Assembly (NCBI GenBank): GCA_013397455.1
Contig: VYZB01000385.1
Location: 362,614-426,613, forward strand
Length of the DNA stretch: 64,000 nt
Source of the DNA: Crotophaga sulcirostris
Taxonomy: Eukaryota; Chordata; Aves; Cuculiformes; Crotophagidae
Direction: 5' to 3'
Made by a program: the position numbers and the translations under genes. Below, piece after piece: positions 23,891-36,700 of this stretch. Under the pieces are notes generated by a model. That model had not been told where the DNA came from. It made no database searches and was given only the letters and a program-made list of their open reading frames with translations. Each line of letters begins with the position of its first letter. Within the stretch, counting starts at the first letter, position 1.

Positions 23891-26800
23891 TTCTTAAAAG
23901 CTTTACCATTACATCCAAGCACAGAGGCTCAGATGGAAATAAATACAGAAGGCATAAACAAACTCAGCATGTCACTGACGGCAGATACTTTGAAACAACA
24001 GAAGGGCAAACATATAAAGATGGATCAGTTTGAACTAAATTTGGATAAGACATTCTAATGTATGTTTACTTTACAACTACTAGTTCAGTAGTTAATAAAC
24101 TAAAATATTCGTGAAAACACAGAAGAGTGTTCTTTCAATATCCAGCGTTAAACGATTCTGTCTTGTGAGCACTGACTGTTTTGAATGTGATCTATGTCCA
24201 TGATCTTATAGATAAAATCTGCTGGAAATAAGAATAACTTTTTCCTTTAAAGATATTCCCTCTTTCCCTGTGATAAGTCTGTCCATCATCAAAGATCTGA
24301 TAAAAGGGCAAAAGCAAAGGACACTGACATCAGAAGTCACACAGCCACGCAGCAGAAATGGCTCTGGAAACACATGAAGTTATTCTCTACGTTGCCATCA
24401 GTGCCATGGGCAGACACTTCAAAAACTGACCACGCTGTTCAGAAGGACTCTGGCAGCACAAAAGCAGAGCTCCTTGGGAACTCTCCTGTTCACATTACAA
24501 ATAGATAATAAGCCATGTCTTAAGTGTTTTGCTGTGCTGCAGACACATTATTCTAATTCAGTGTCCTCCTGATTTACGCGCTCAGGTTATTTTTCCTGTT
24601 GCTCTGTACCACTGGAGTCAGCCCACTGAAGTGACTTTATGTCACCTGAAATCCCCACTATCAGTGCAAGCAGGAGGGTGTAAAGGACTTCCCCACAATC
24701 AGGAAGTTAGGTATAAAACAGCTGGAGAGAAAGAGGCATAATTAGGAGATAAAAGAGAGCCTGTGGGGAAGCTCACAACGCCTTTGCTTGAAGTACCTCT
24801 GGAAAACTTCCTCCAGAATAGGAGATGAAGTTCAAAGGCCAACCAAGACATTTCGCAGTGTGACCAAGCAGTGACCTCCAAACACAGTTAGAGAGTGTCT
24901 CACATACACCTGCTACGCTACACTATTTGCCATGCCCAGAAGGCTCTGCATGACTCGCTGCCTTCCATCATAATCCACCCTCTGTTGCAGGTGACTGTCA
25001 TGAAGAAAAAAACAGTCTCTGCACAATACAACTGGTCACCAGCTACGTGGTCTGGAGCTGCACTTACACAGGAGCGCGGTTTGCTCAAGGGCTTCGAGCT
25101 GAGAACCACAGCACCGTCAGTCTGCACACTAAAAGTAGAAAGCACAGTTCATGCCTTAAACATTTCCTATTTGAGGCTGTTCTTGCATTTAGGGATGTAA
25201 GGGAAATGGAAGCTTGAGCTTCTTCAGATCATGATACGGATGGTAGTTCATTTCAGTGAATTACCTTTTTGTGTGACTACTGTTTGTTCATTTGACTGTT
25301 CTCTGGAATTGAAGGGAGGGCATTTTGAGATGTTATTGTACTACTAAGTGCAATAAAAGCTGCAGAGCGAGTACCTAAATACCCTGAGGAAAGCAAACAT
25401 AGAGCTAATGACATACAGCAAGTGCTCTACTTTGAGGATTTCTTAGGACAAACAGTTAAAACCAGAAGCAGAGTTTATGACAGTGAGGAGCCTCATCAGC
25501 TTCAAATTCATCTTATTCTGCCGCATGTACCTAAAAGAACATTTCTGACTCATGAAAAGTGTCTCATCAACTTAACTGGGAACACAGAGGGAAATAAGAA
25601 ACACTGTCTTGAATAAGGGTTTGTTTCTAGGAATGTTTAATGTGGTGCCTGTGAAAAGACCAAAGTAAAGGGTAAATATCATCTCTCAGTCTTTTTTTTT
25701 TTTCTACATTGTAGTTTACCACCCTGCATTTGTTTCAACGTTTACTAGGGGCTTGAATTAAATCCATCCAAACGAAGACTTGCTATTCAAGGCTGCCCCT
25801 CGGCAAAGAGGGGTTTTGCATTCATTAATATTGCCTTGGGATGAAGGAAGGAACAGGAGAGCCCTGACTGACCTTGGACGTTTATAAAGGTAATCTAATT
25901 TGTGCTCGTTTGCTACTTTTTCATTAAAGCCACTCCTGGAATGTTTCTTACCATGACTTGTGCTTCCCTTGAGAAAAGTTTTAACAAATAGACCAAATTC
26001 AGCACAGAGCTGGCCTAGCCACCACGCTCCTCAAACTGATGTGAAAATGCAGACTTGGAAGAAATCTTCTGTGATCTGACCTGCAAAATTAGGAAGGTAA
26101 AGCCTAGAGTCAAACAAGTTAACCAGTAGCCAGTCCATGGGTCATGTTACATTCACATACAAGTGATTATGGCTTATCCAGGACAGAATGAGTCTACCTT
26201 GTTCTCACAGGTCAGCTGTCCACTTTGCAGGTGGCACACACGAACAACCAACACCAGCTCACATACATACAGAGGGAAGAACACCCAATCTGATCCTCAG
26301 TACTAAAGCTTTCTTACAGCCATCTGGTTGAAGATACAATTCCAGAAAGCCCTTGCCCAAGAAACAGGCGATGCCAATGATGAAAATAAACACTGCAGTT
26401 CTCAGAAACGTTACCACTCCTTGTCAGGAACTTTGTTTGTTTCCCTGAGTTAAAGTATGTTTTTTTATACCGCAGATTAACTGCATCCACTTAGGGAAGA
26501 AATGGTCTTGAATCATTGTTTCATCTTCGGAACCACAGGTGATGTCGTACACAGTCTGTTTACAACCTCAGGGGTTAGTGAAAACGAAACCAAACTAAGA
26601 AAACGCAGACCATTGACCAGAACAAGACCTGCCAACATTTCCTTCTTTAATCTCTTAACCAAACAGTCCGACACATGACAGTATGACGGTAAGGATGAGG
26701 TTTCACAGCCTGCTGAGAACGCCAATTTTTGGTTAAAAACTAAAAAAATAATACTTTCCCTAGCTGATTTACATACTGCACATTAAATAAGCCTTTCAAG

Positions 26801-27450
26801 GTACCATGCCTCAAAATGGACTTACTTTTTAAGAAATGTAGATTAATAATCCTCCTTGCTTAAAAAATGAGCCTCAATATTTGTGCGAATTGTAGAGTGA
26901 AAAAAATCAATGTGCTATCGACTGCTGGGGATGATCACATTCATTTTGCCCTTTGTGGTTGGTGAAATCCATGCTGCAATTACAGAGACAGGCTGGCAGC
27001 AAAGAGCCTCAGTTGGGCTTTCAGCTCCACATTAATCCAAAACTCACCATTTTAATGCAGATATAGATTGCCACGAGTCAATAGCTGACTACTTGAATTG
27101 TGAAGTAGCAGTTCCATGCTATATTGGCAGCACTGGCTGTTACAGTATCTTCAAGTATTTTGAAATTTCAAAGCGTTACTTCACGAAAGTGAAGAGCGTA
27201 ACTGACACCACATCAGAAGGGGACTGCAGTGTTAATGCTATTATCATAAACAGGAGAATCTGGAATAAAGACATAATCCTACAAATAATCTTAAAATAGA
27301 TCAAAAGTAGACTTTTCATTGGATGAGATGTGTACGTTATCTTTGCTCATGTTTTAATGCCCTAATGCATTATCTCATAAAGCATCCCATGTGTTGAAAT
27401 TTCATAATGCAATTCCCAATTCTCTCTCATTTACACTGCTTCAAGCACAG

Positions 27451-27590
27451 ATGACTTCACCAAAGTCAGAGGGATCACTCTGCATTTATAATCTGGCAAG
27501 TGAGGTCAGAATTTGGCTTTGAGTAGCAATTTCCTTTTCAACAATCCATCTGAAACTAAGACCTGAATTCTGCCACTAAATTTGTGTGAA
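27451..27590 (+). mobile_element. ancient amniote repeat relic (L3/CR1-like)
   Basis: The run 'caccaaagtcagagggatcactctgcatttata' in pieces, then 'tgaggtcagaatttggc' at about 27500-27517 and 'acctgaattctgccact' at 27560-27576, follows the layout of an old archosaur/turtle repeat whose phrases are 'ttgaagtcaatgg', 'actctggatttacac', 'aactgagatcagaat' and 'ctggccc'. The match is by word order and not by continuous identity. The family name is uncertain. Confidence 0.45.
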
Positions 27591-28282
27591 GAATCGGGGA
27601 ATCTACTAAGTGGTCAGCATATCTTTCACAGCACATTAGTTTCAGGTTGAACTCAGAATTTAGTGTCATAAAGGTATACAAGAATACAGTTACTGCACAT
27701 AAAATAGAGTTCTTTCTTCCACATCCTCATGAAGTGGTGAAACATGTGCTAGGAGATCCACCCACACAAATTCCAGCTGCCATTTATGGTGCACGGAGCA
27801 AACTCAATTCAAAACCTACCGAGCTCTATGGAGATGCTCCCATTGACTTTACTGAACTGTGCCCATGTGGCTGCACACAACTTCAGGGCACAGCCCAACC
27901 CCACAAGTGCACCCAGGAGGGGCTCCTTCTGGTGTGTGCCTGCTGGTGTGCCAGGGCTGGGTCTGGGAGCGCGGAGGCCCTGCCGTGCCACGGAGTGGTC
28001 AGTCCCCAGCTCCTCCGTGCTGCAGCGTGCCTGCAGGTTCCTGACACTGTGGTCATTTTTTTCTGTTAATTTCAGAACTACTCAGGTATTTCAAATTTCC
28101 CAGCTATTGCATGATGGTGGCATTTAGGGACGTACTCTTTCAGGTCTGCCCTTGGTCCCCTTTACCTCATCCGCACCTACATCCACTCTCTGTGCTACAG
28201 GTAGGAACAAGAGAGGAGTATGCTGGGGCTGAGCAACAACCTCAACTTTGTCAGATGCTGAATAACGCGCACAGTCATTTTT

Positions 28283-28296
28283 GTTACCAGGGTAAC
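28283..28296 (+). promoter_or_regulatory. RFX X-box-like palindrome
   Basis: GTTACCAGGGTAAC fits the X-box pattern RYYNYY, a 1-3 base spacer, RRNRAC exactly: GTTACC, spacer AG, GGTAAC. The two half-sites are perfect inverted copies. X-boxes are bound by RFX family factors and mark ciliary-gene promoters, MHC class II promoters and many enhancers. There is no visible transcription start nearby, so this would be a distal element if real. A second X-box-like site lies at 36085-36097. Confidence 0.4.
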
Positions 28297-29009
28297 CTGT
28301 GAACTCAATAAGATCTATTAGCACATGTAATACTATCAATAATAAAAATAATAAAATATGTAACATGCAGGGAGTAGGCTTAGATATTTTGCCGCAAGAT
28401 CAGATGTGTGCAATCAAAAGAAGCCATTTTCCTTTGTTCATGTCTGAAGTATAGACTCATTTGATGTTGGTAAGCCTTCATCTGGTTTTAGATTCTTAAT
28501 GATGAATCCTGAGCAGACTACGCACCTACAAAGCTTTGTGGAGGATTTATAAAAGAAGAGGATTCACCCTGGTGTTATATATTGGTATCCCGTGTAGCTT
28601 TTCATAACACACCTAATACACCTTAGCCATCTACCTTAAAAACATTATGAGACTGGAGCAAGGATCTCAAATTTGCCTGCAGAAAAAAACCACTGGTTCT
28701 TGTCGCTGACCTGTAGATGATGGGTTCTTGTATCTGTAAGTCTCACTAAGTTCAAAATTTGATATAGTGTGGAAATGAAGATATTTATATCTCAGTTATA
28801 AGCAGACTCACATTATGTTTGGAAACAAATATTCACAATCTTGTAGGTTTTTGGTTTCCTAGAAAGATTGAAGTGAGCTTTCAAATGTTTTACATTTGAT
28901 TTCCTGAAACAAATACAAGGTTTCTAAAAAGATTAGAGTTTAAGTCAGCTATAACAGACAACATAATAGTAATTTTTTGAGTATCAAGAATCAGAATAAC
29001 TTTGACACA

Positions 29010-29136
29010 GGTTTCATTGAACTTGATGGAAGACATGTCTTTGCATGGAGAGGCTAAGAGTCTTCCAAAGGAAAACTTCCATCAGCTGAGACTGCAAAAA
29101 TGAGTAAGGTTTTCAGAATCAGGTCCTCTCCTGGTG
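29010..29136 (+). mobile_element. ancient amniote repeat relic
   Basis: The words 'cattgaacttgatgg' (about 29013-29027) and 'gagtaaggttttcagaat' with 'caggtcc' (about 29102-29126) correspond to the 'cattgacttcaatgg' and 'gagtaaggactgcaggat...ggccc' phrases of the old repeat family noted at 27451. The intervening sequence has drifted. It is recognisable only by those anchors. Confidence 0.4.
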
Positions 29137-29393
29137 AAACTGCTATGATCTAAAAATGCCAGACAGAAAGAGCTCACAGCCACAATAATTCAACATCACT
29201 CATAATATTAATAGGTAAATGGATAGAGTGCTTCAAACCAACAGGAAGGTTTTTTCACCTTGACCTTGCTACCTGAGTAGTTTTCATTAATTATGAGGAA
29301 CTGGGCTGACAGTGGAGTAGATAATGATAACCATTATGTGGAGACCATGAAATTAGATGCTTTTTTTTAAAGCCTGTAAAAACAAACTACAAA

Positions 29394-29450
29394 GTCTGTC
29401 CCAAGAAGCTTGTAACCTTAATAGAAAACACAGACAATAGGAATACGGTG
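29394..29450. mobile_element. relic resembling L2/L3 3' region
   Basis: The stretch 'gtctgtcccaagaagcttgt' followed by 'aaccttaatagaaaacacagacaatagg' in part has the form of the phrase 'tccctgccccaaagagcttacaatctaa...agacaagacagacaaagg', a piece widespread among old LINE relics in amniotes. Similar fragments are at 37715-37770 and 55872-55950. The assignment is from pattern memory and moderate at best. Confidence 0.35.
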
Positions 29451-32400
29451 TTGAACGCACAACCCAACCATGTTCCATCACCAACCAGTGGCTACCTGTA
29501 CAGGTTTGGGGGGAGGTGTGAGGTCACTTGTGAGGGTGTGTGTTAAGTGAGGACAGCACGTTGAGTGGGGTGAACGGGACCAGACTCACAACTCACGCAG
29601 TGGTAAAGCAGCAGAAAACAGCAAAACTGAACTGAGCCCAGGGCTCTGCTTCTACAACTCCTCTGGGCCTCCGACTGGCTCCTCTCCCCATTTTTTCCTT
29701 TTCTTTCTGAGGGCTGTTTTGCAGATGTTGGTTGGGTTTTCCCCAAAGCAGGAGAGCCCTTTTCCTTCTCTGAAGGCACCGATCCCTGGGGGAGGGCACC
29801 AGGCTGCCCTCCTCAGCCTCTCCCAGGAGCCTGCCAGGGACAGGCTGCACGCGGCTCCCCCACACTTATTTTCCCCTCATTTCCACCCTGCTCATGCTGC
29901 TTCAGCTATCACGTTTTCAGACCAGACAGCTTGAGGTTGATTTTAAGACACTTAGTGAAAATTCGTACTCCAAGAAAAGTTAATTTTGAACAGTTCAGGA
30001 GAAGTAAGTCTGTCTTTAACAATCTCCACCTGGAATAAGAGAAACTTAATAAATTCTTCGTGTTTACTGCGTTTACACAAGGCCCCAGACTATGGATTAC
30101 CTTTTTATTACTCCTTGTTGTAAGGTTTTTTTTCTCTCTATTATTAGGGTTTTTTTTAACAAAACAGTGGCAAGAGGAGAAAAATGTTATCTTCCCTGTG
30201 GACATTTACAGGCTTTTCAATGAAAGTTTGGTTACAGATTTGTACTCTATGGAAGCATGAAATAGTTTTCCCTCACATAGCTGGTGTGCCTCATGTATCA
30301 ACAGAAAAACATTCCCAATGATGTGGTAATAGTTATTCAACAGAATTAGGTAAATGTCTGAGAGTCTGGTGTATCTACTTCACTGCTGAAAAAATACCAA
30401 AGAATGCATGAACACACAGACACAAAAACATATTCCTACACAGGAGGTCCCATGTGCACTTCTTCATAGATGAACCATAGGCAGTGGCTTTTTATTAACT
30501 CCTTTTAGCTGCAAAAATCTGTTCTCTCTCCAGCAGTGAGTGGAATTTTCCAGTGCTGCTTAATGTTGAAATAATGAACTTTGGCAAATCTGAATCAGCT
30601 GAGAGCAAACTCCAAACATATGAACCTGTAGCTTAGGTGGCAGTTCGTGTCATTGCATCACTGGAGACCACTGAGAACAGGGGGGTAAATCCTGCTGGAC
30701 TCGAGGGTCATAATCTAGTTTCTCTACTGCTTCACTTTTTATCCTGATTTCATCCCTTGGTACTATAATATTGTGCCCTACCTCTCCATATATTATTGCA
30801 TGACTCACTATAAAACTGCAGTCAGTGGTCTCCTCCAGGGGAAAGATTCAGTATTTTCTAAACAAAACGTAGTTCTGTATCAACATACAGTATCTGCATT
30901 TCAAGAACACACAGAATTAATGAATCCTTCAGCACAGACTGATGACAAAAGAGAATGAATTTTCTCTATATGTGATATTTCTTTGAGATCAGAAAGATGC
31001 AGTACAACACAGCACAGGCCCACAGAAACACCCAGCAACGCACAGCTCTTCTCAGGGAGAATTCAGCTGACATGCAATCAACCAAGCATTTAAAAGACAA
31101 CAGAAATAAGATCAGCCAGGGAAAACAGAGTTGAGGGAGGGAAACTACTGCTGTTCTTAACCATTGTTTTATAGAATCAAAAGAATAGTGAGCTGACTGA
31201 ATTCACACAGCTTGCCTGTTGCTGCTCAATCAAGAGAAGGTACAAAAGGACATCATGTTATGAAATGGTAAGCCAGTTCCTCTCTATGCCACATCAGAAG
31301 TTTTGGAAGCTGAGACTTTATGTACCAAGCTTCCTACTACTATTTCTAATTCAAGTGGCTGCTTCCACCTGAGCGCATGCATCAGCAAAATTAACCCACC
31401 AGACGTACAGCCCCATCCTGCCAAAACACTTAAAATGTCTCAAAAGCAAATAACTGATGTTTTAAATAGAGTGGACCTTCAACAGGTCCCAAAATTTATC
31501 ACTGATCTGAAAAAAGGAGCCCAGAATTCATCATCAGACTTGCTAGTTGACATCAAAAGCAGTGGCACCTTGCTCAGCGGCACTTTAGCATAAGAGTGCG
31601 GGGGTATTTTCTGGAGTGATGCAGCTACAGCAGCAGTAAAGGAAACACCAGCTTTATGGTCCCTTCTCTCGTTATGCTTGATGTTCCTTCAAATCTCAAT
31701 GTATTGATCCAGCCCTGTTATCCAACAAGTGTCATGACACGCCCAGGTTGAGTTTTAGCCCTCAAACCATGGGGCCTTGTTTCTTGCCTCACTGACACGT
31801 GGTGATCATGGGGATGGAGGACAACGGATGAGCAGCTGGAAGGGCTGCAGAAAGGCTGCCTGAATGAAAGTGAACTGCTAATTAACAAAATAAACTCGTG
31901 CAGCCTTTTTAATTTACACGTAAGTATGACCAATGCAAAAGACTGGATGGTACAAAGTGGACAGCATCAATCTCAGCTGTTAATCTTCATCTGATTAATG
32001 CATATATTTTAATCTAGGTGCTTTTTCCTATTTCATATAAAATTAGTATTTTCAGAGCTGATTGACCTGCAGTTTATAAGTATCTGTCATCAAGTTATTC
32101 AAGCAGATCACTACGGCATTAAAATACATTTATCCATAAAATTCCCATGTTAAATTTGAAGTTTTATTAACGGCTCCAGTCCTGCTCACTTGGTGGAACT
32201 CCTGTCCCCACTTACCCACAGCCATTCGCCAGGGCCAGAACTGGGAGCCTGCTAGAGGCCATCTCCAGTCCAGGTAGACAGAGTTTAGGTAACAAATTCC
32301 TGTGTTTATGTCTGTTCATAAGTCTCTGACTAAAAATATGAGTATGTACCACTACTTCTTGTTTATGCATGGTGCAATTACTCCAGGCAGCACAGCCTGG

Positions 32401-33000
32401 CTGAATCTCTCTGAATTCTGGAAAACGTAGATTCAAGGGCTGATTTCAAGTCATCCACAAATCATGAGTCATAAACAAAGGGGAAGCTTAACAGACATGA
32501 ATTTATCCCTTATTTTGCCCTCAGGCAACAGGAAACAAGGTAGAAAACACTTAAATTCCCTTCCAGCATTTCCAGACCCTGTGCATGGAAACAGCTATTG
32601 CTCTCAGCTACAACGCTCCTTGGTCCTGAAAATCCAGGGGAAACAAGGAAGCTCCGGTCTCTATTTCAGCCCTCACCCTGGCTACCAGGCAGCACAGAAA
32701 CTCAGCAAAACCTGATCCCAAATTGCAGAGCTCTTCCTTTTGCTGCCAGCCCTGGTCCTGCTCCGTGATTTGAGCAGTTGAAGGCACAAAGTCATTCCTG
32801 GATTTGTATAAGCAATGGAAATCAAAATAGCCAAAGTATCTATATATCTATATATCAGCAGAGACCAGCTCAATTTTTGAAAACCAAGCCTTGTATTTGA
32901 CAAATAGAATGTGAACCTTTTGATGTGAACCACTGTTCCAATAGAACAATGAAGTGAAACCTAATACAAATAAATTGCACCCCTCAAATGTTTACATTTT

Positions 33001-36000
33001 CAATGTTATGTCATAACATTTCAGAAGTCTAAACTTTTTTACATATCGATCTACAAAGAAACCCTAACAGCTACAATTTTCAAATGAAAAAAATTCTTCC
33101 ATCAGAATTAAGTAGGTTCATACTTTACAGTGCACTCATTAAAAGTTAAAAATACACTGGCCGTTGAAAAAATTGCAGTACCACAATACTTGCAATCCAG
33201 TTGCTACTGAGTCTCTTAATGTGATGATAAGTTGCTTCATTAGAAAAAGTTTTTTTGCTTCTTAAATGAGGTGTGAGGAAAAGGGAAGTACAGAGATAAG
33301 TAATTATATTTCTAATGGAGAATATAAAATGAGTTAAATGTATCTGCACTAGAACTCAATATGAAATATTTTCCCATGTTATGAAAATTTTCGGTATTGC
33401 AGATCTCATTTGCATTGTAATTCAGAATGAAATGCTGTAAAATTTTTTTGAATCAAAAACTCAAGGAAAATCTCAGTTTGTGTCAGTATGAATATTTTAC
33501 TTTTGTATGTTCAAAATGCCATTGTTTTCCTTTTACACTTTTTCTTTAACTTATTTTTATTATAGATTACATTTCCAAACAAAATGTAATAAAACTGAAC
33601 TTTCAGAAAATGATGCAAAATCTTGTGTGAACAATTTGTAGTTTATTTTTCTAAACTTCTTGTAAATGCAAATGTTGTTAATGGTAGCCTGCTCAAGCAA
33701 ATTATTTCACATTTGACAAATCTACACATTTTGGAAAAAACAGATTTTGTCAAGTTATTTTTAGTCAACTGTCTCTGATATATCTCAAGTCTGTGAAACA
33801 CCAGACTCTGTGAAGCTGTTACAAATACTGAATGTGTAAATAAGTATCTCTATCTAAATTACTTTATACTTTTTCACACAAGAAACATAAATGCAACAAT
33901 AGATCAATCTGACTGTAAATATCTAAATATGTCTTTTAAAAGCCAAAGGAATGTCAGATACAATTTATTTTCAGCCAGTGCAAACTGAGACATTAAGTGG
34001 CAATTCTACTTCCATTAGCTAAATCTGGCAAATATGCAACTGTTTAAAGGCATTGTCAATAGCCATTGCACAATTAAGTATTTGTACTGATGCCTTATTA
34101 AATTACCCTTTTCAAGTAGGCATAATAAACTAGGAGTTCACTGTACAGATTTTCGTGGTGAAAGTCCAGATCACCGGAAAATTTATTTAAAGAGAATGCA
34201 CTCCACTCAGTAATGAGGTAAATCTCACGTGGTTTTGGACAAATAAATCTGAGTTGCCTTAGAACTTCTTTTGGCAGATACAGCTGAAGACAACACTGGT
34301 AATAAAAAGCCTTCAGATAAACAATTCTGATTTACAGAGTTCCCAGGTAAACTCTCCAGCACACTGCATCTCCAGCAGCAAACCCTGATGGTGGGGAACG
34401 GAGGTCACTACCAACAGGCAGCCACAATGGCACGGCAGCCAGAGCTGTTAACTGGGGTGCTTTCTCAGAGCCCCACTGGTCTCACTGGTTTGGTTACAAC
34501 GTGCCACAGTGCCCTGGCAACGAGCCCCCGCGGCTGCTGCCCCCCTCCAGCCACAGGATGCGCTGCCTGGACCTGGCTACCCTGTGCACACACCCTGTTG
34601 CCCCCCACCCAGCTCAGCATATCACAGGGGATGGAAAATAATGTCAAACTGTTTTTCTGCAGTAAATAACCACTCCCCAGTGGCAAAGCACGCCTTTGAG
34701 GATCAGTGCTGCTGAGGACAGGCCATCTGTGCAGCCTCTGCTCAGCACCCAGCTGCAGGAGAGGCAGTGCCCGCTGTCTCAGGGCGCAGACACGACAGAG
34801 AAAGCCTCAGCCTAGGAACAACTGCCCCCACCCTGCTCAGCTGCCAGGGTCAACCCAGCTCTGTGTGGCCATCAGGATGAAGGCTGGTGCCGAGAACAGC
34901 CCAGACCACGTGGGCATTTTGCCCTGTCCCCTTAACTGTGCCTTTTTTCAAAGTATTTGTCCTCCTTGCTATTCCACACAAACAGCCCTGGCCTAACCCA
35001 TGTGCCAAATTTTCAAAGACTCTTTTTTGCAACCTTTCCTTTTCAACATCATTTTCAGTTGTGCCCTTACCCTTGTGCCAATTTGCCACTGTTGAAACCG
35101 AACAGCAATGGCCACCTATTGACAAGATGTTTCATGCTGGAAAACAGGAATTTTTCTCTTCCCAGACCTCTTGCAGCCCTGGGCTGCTGATTCCTTGATA
35201 CACAGCGTGAGCCAGCCAGGCACGCGTCCTTCCAAGACTCAGCTGTGTGCCTGGCTTCAACTGACCTCAAAGGAAGGCAGCCATCAACATTTGCTAGCAG
35301 ATTTTAGACTGCTGCAACACAAAGGATTTATCTTAAATGTAACATCAAATCCCTTCCAATATTTAGGATTTCCTCCGATATATCATACGCCGTTTAAATA
35401 TTTTCTCACTGAATGTACAAGGATGTTCTTTTCTTCATAGCTTTATTTCGAGTTTGTCTGATGCTTTTACGAACAGTGAAGTTGCAATGTCCAAGCTGTT
35501 ATACATAGGGTTGTGAATTTATTCTTTTAAATTATAGCTTAGTATATTTAATCAGTTTGTTTTATATCAAGCATTTATTTAAGTGGTTTTCATTGTATTG
35601 ACATTTTATAATGCCCTCCTAATATTCTTATTATTGATTTTAATACAGCAATGGTATTATTCATGGTGACACCTATTGGAAAGCAAGCTTCAATTATATC
35701 AATAGATGCTATTATTATAACATTGATAACATTAATATTTGATAGTGGCATAAAATGTGATGCATTGGCAATTAACTCATTAATGTAGATATCATTAACC
35801 AAAAATGTCAGAGTTGTTTTAAAGATTTTTCCGCTGCTTTCTTTCATCAAATTCTCTAATCACTGGCTCAGTTTTGTATTTTCAAACGTGTATTGGCCAC
35901 AAAAGTTTTTCTGAAAACTAAATAACATTGTCCGTTTTAAATAAGAAAAGATGGGCTTTTACGGCTTAGAAGATACTGAAAGCCTTGAATCAACAGCATT

Positions 36001-36700
36001 AGAAACAGATACCCTACATGAAACTCCAGCACAGAATATTCAAAAATAAAAGATTTACCAAAACATAACTGTGCCTTTTTGCTTGTTGCTTAGCAACCAG
36101 AATTGATCCAGCAAAAGTCACCTGACTGAGGAATTGCTGGTGGCAATATTACTCCATCATTTTTCTTTTTCACACTAAACTGATGAAGGTTCTATCTGAA
36201 ACAGCTATTAATTGTTTCTTTCTTTTCTCTCCAGTTGCTTAATTATACAGTAGAAACATTTCTATTGCTGTTCTGAAATGAAGATAATACAACGTAAAGC
36301 CTAAAAAAATTAACAGACTTATCTGAATATGTCTCGATCTAAGAGATCGAATATTGCAAACCACAACTCACTGTCAGCTCTGCCATCCCAAAATAACAAT
36401 GCGGCGCACTGTTCATATAGCAACAGAACAACCAGCTTACCACACCTGCACTGATAGACAATTTGCAATAATATTTTAAAAACCACAGACTAAGAATACT
36501 TGTTGTTTTGATGACTCAGTTGGAATTCACCACCACATTTGTCTTGCTTTCATAATTTCTAAATATTAGCATGTTCATCCTTTGACTGAAAGCACTTCTG
36601 GCCTGTTATCACTTATATATAAAACATTTTTCATCTTTTAAAATCCTCCTATCAACCTGGAATCACACAGCCTCTAACATTACCTTGTTCTTGTCCTTAA
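33001..36700. other. very AT-rich block with many TAAT sites
   Basis: This is among the most AT-rich parts of the window and carries no gene. The interval 35690-35830 is dense in ATTA/TAAT words (for example cattgataacattaatattt and aactcattaatgtagatatcattaacc in pieces), the kind of content seen in homeodomain-bound developmental enhancers. The GC-rich island at 34380-34900 interrupts it, with open frames of about 90-100 codons on both strands and no recognised domain. A near-ideal acceptor (attgtttctttcttttctct then ccag) ends at 36234, but the following 59 bases up to a GTAAAG at 36294 have stops in all three frames. An inverted repeat with 7-bp arms (TCGATCT, loop AAG, AGATCGA) lies at 36334-36350. 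Confidence 0.5.
36085..36097 (+). promoter_or_regulatory. RFX X-box-like palindrome
   Basis: GTTGCTTAGCAAC fits RYYNYY, one-base spacer, RRNRAC exactly: GTTGCT, T, AGCAAC. This is very close to the high-affinity RFX consensus built from GTTGC and GCAAC half-sites. It sits in AT-rich sequence about 135 bases left of the acceptor-like tract at 36210-36234. No gene is visible beside it, so a distal regulatory role is inference. Confidence 0.45.

Larger units (their letters stand above)
20391..27000. other. unique DNA with simple repeats and one MIR
   Basis: No coding gene is recognised. Open frames of 150 codons (21528-21980) and 172 codons (22110-22628) are present, but both begin with GTG. 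The first crosses the (TTC)n run and the second lies in C+T-rich sequence that rarely forms stop codons on this strand. The first ATG of the second frame is at 22134. A 5' splice-site-like CACAG/GTAAGA occurs at 22092/22093. A T run of 12 lies at 25692-25703. The block at about 25770-25960, with 'ttgcattcattaatattgcc', reads like conserved non-coding DNA but I cannot test that. Confidence 0.55.
27001..33000. other. unique DNA with several ancient repeat relics
   Basis: No gene is recognised. GC-rich patches at 27870-28050 and 29590-29880 carry open frames on both strands up to 140 codons without domains. Old repeat relics are listed at 27451-27590, 29010-29136 and 29394-29450. An acceptor-like stretch ending ctacag at 28199 is followed directly by a donor-like GTAGGA, so it gives no exon. 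The 96-codon frame at 31303-31593 is the cleanest small open frame here, but it does not resemble a known protein and I see no splice sites that would make it an exon. Confidence 0.55.

Noticed and set aside
36210..36293. Coding exon after the excellent acceptor ending at 36234
   Set aside because: The 59 bases up to the GTAAAG donor-like word contain a stop in each of the three frames. It could only be untranslated.
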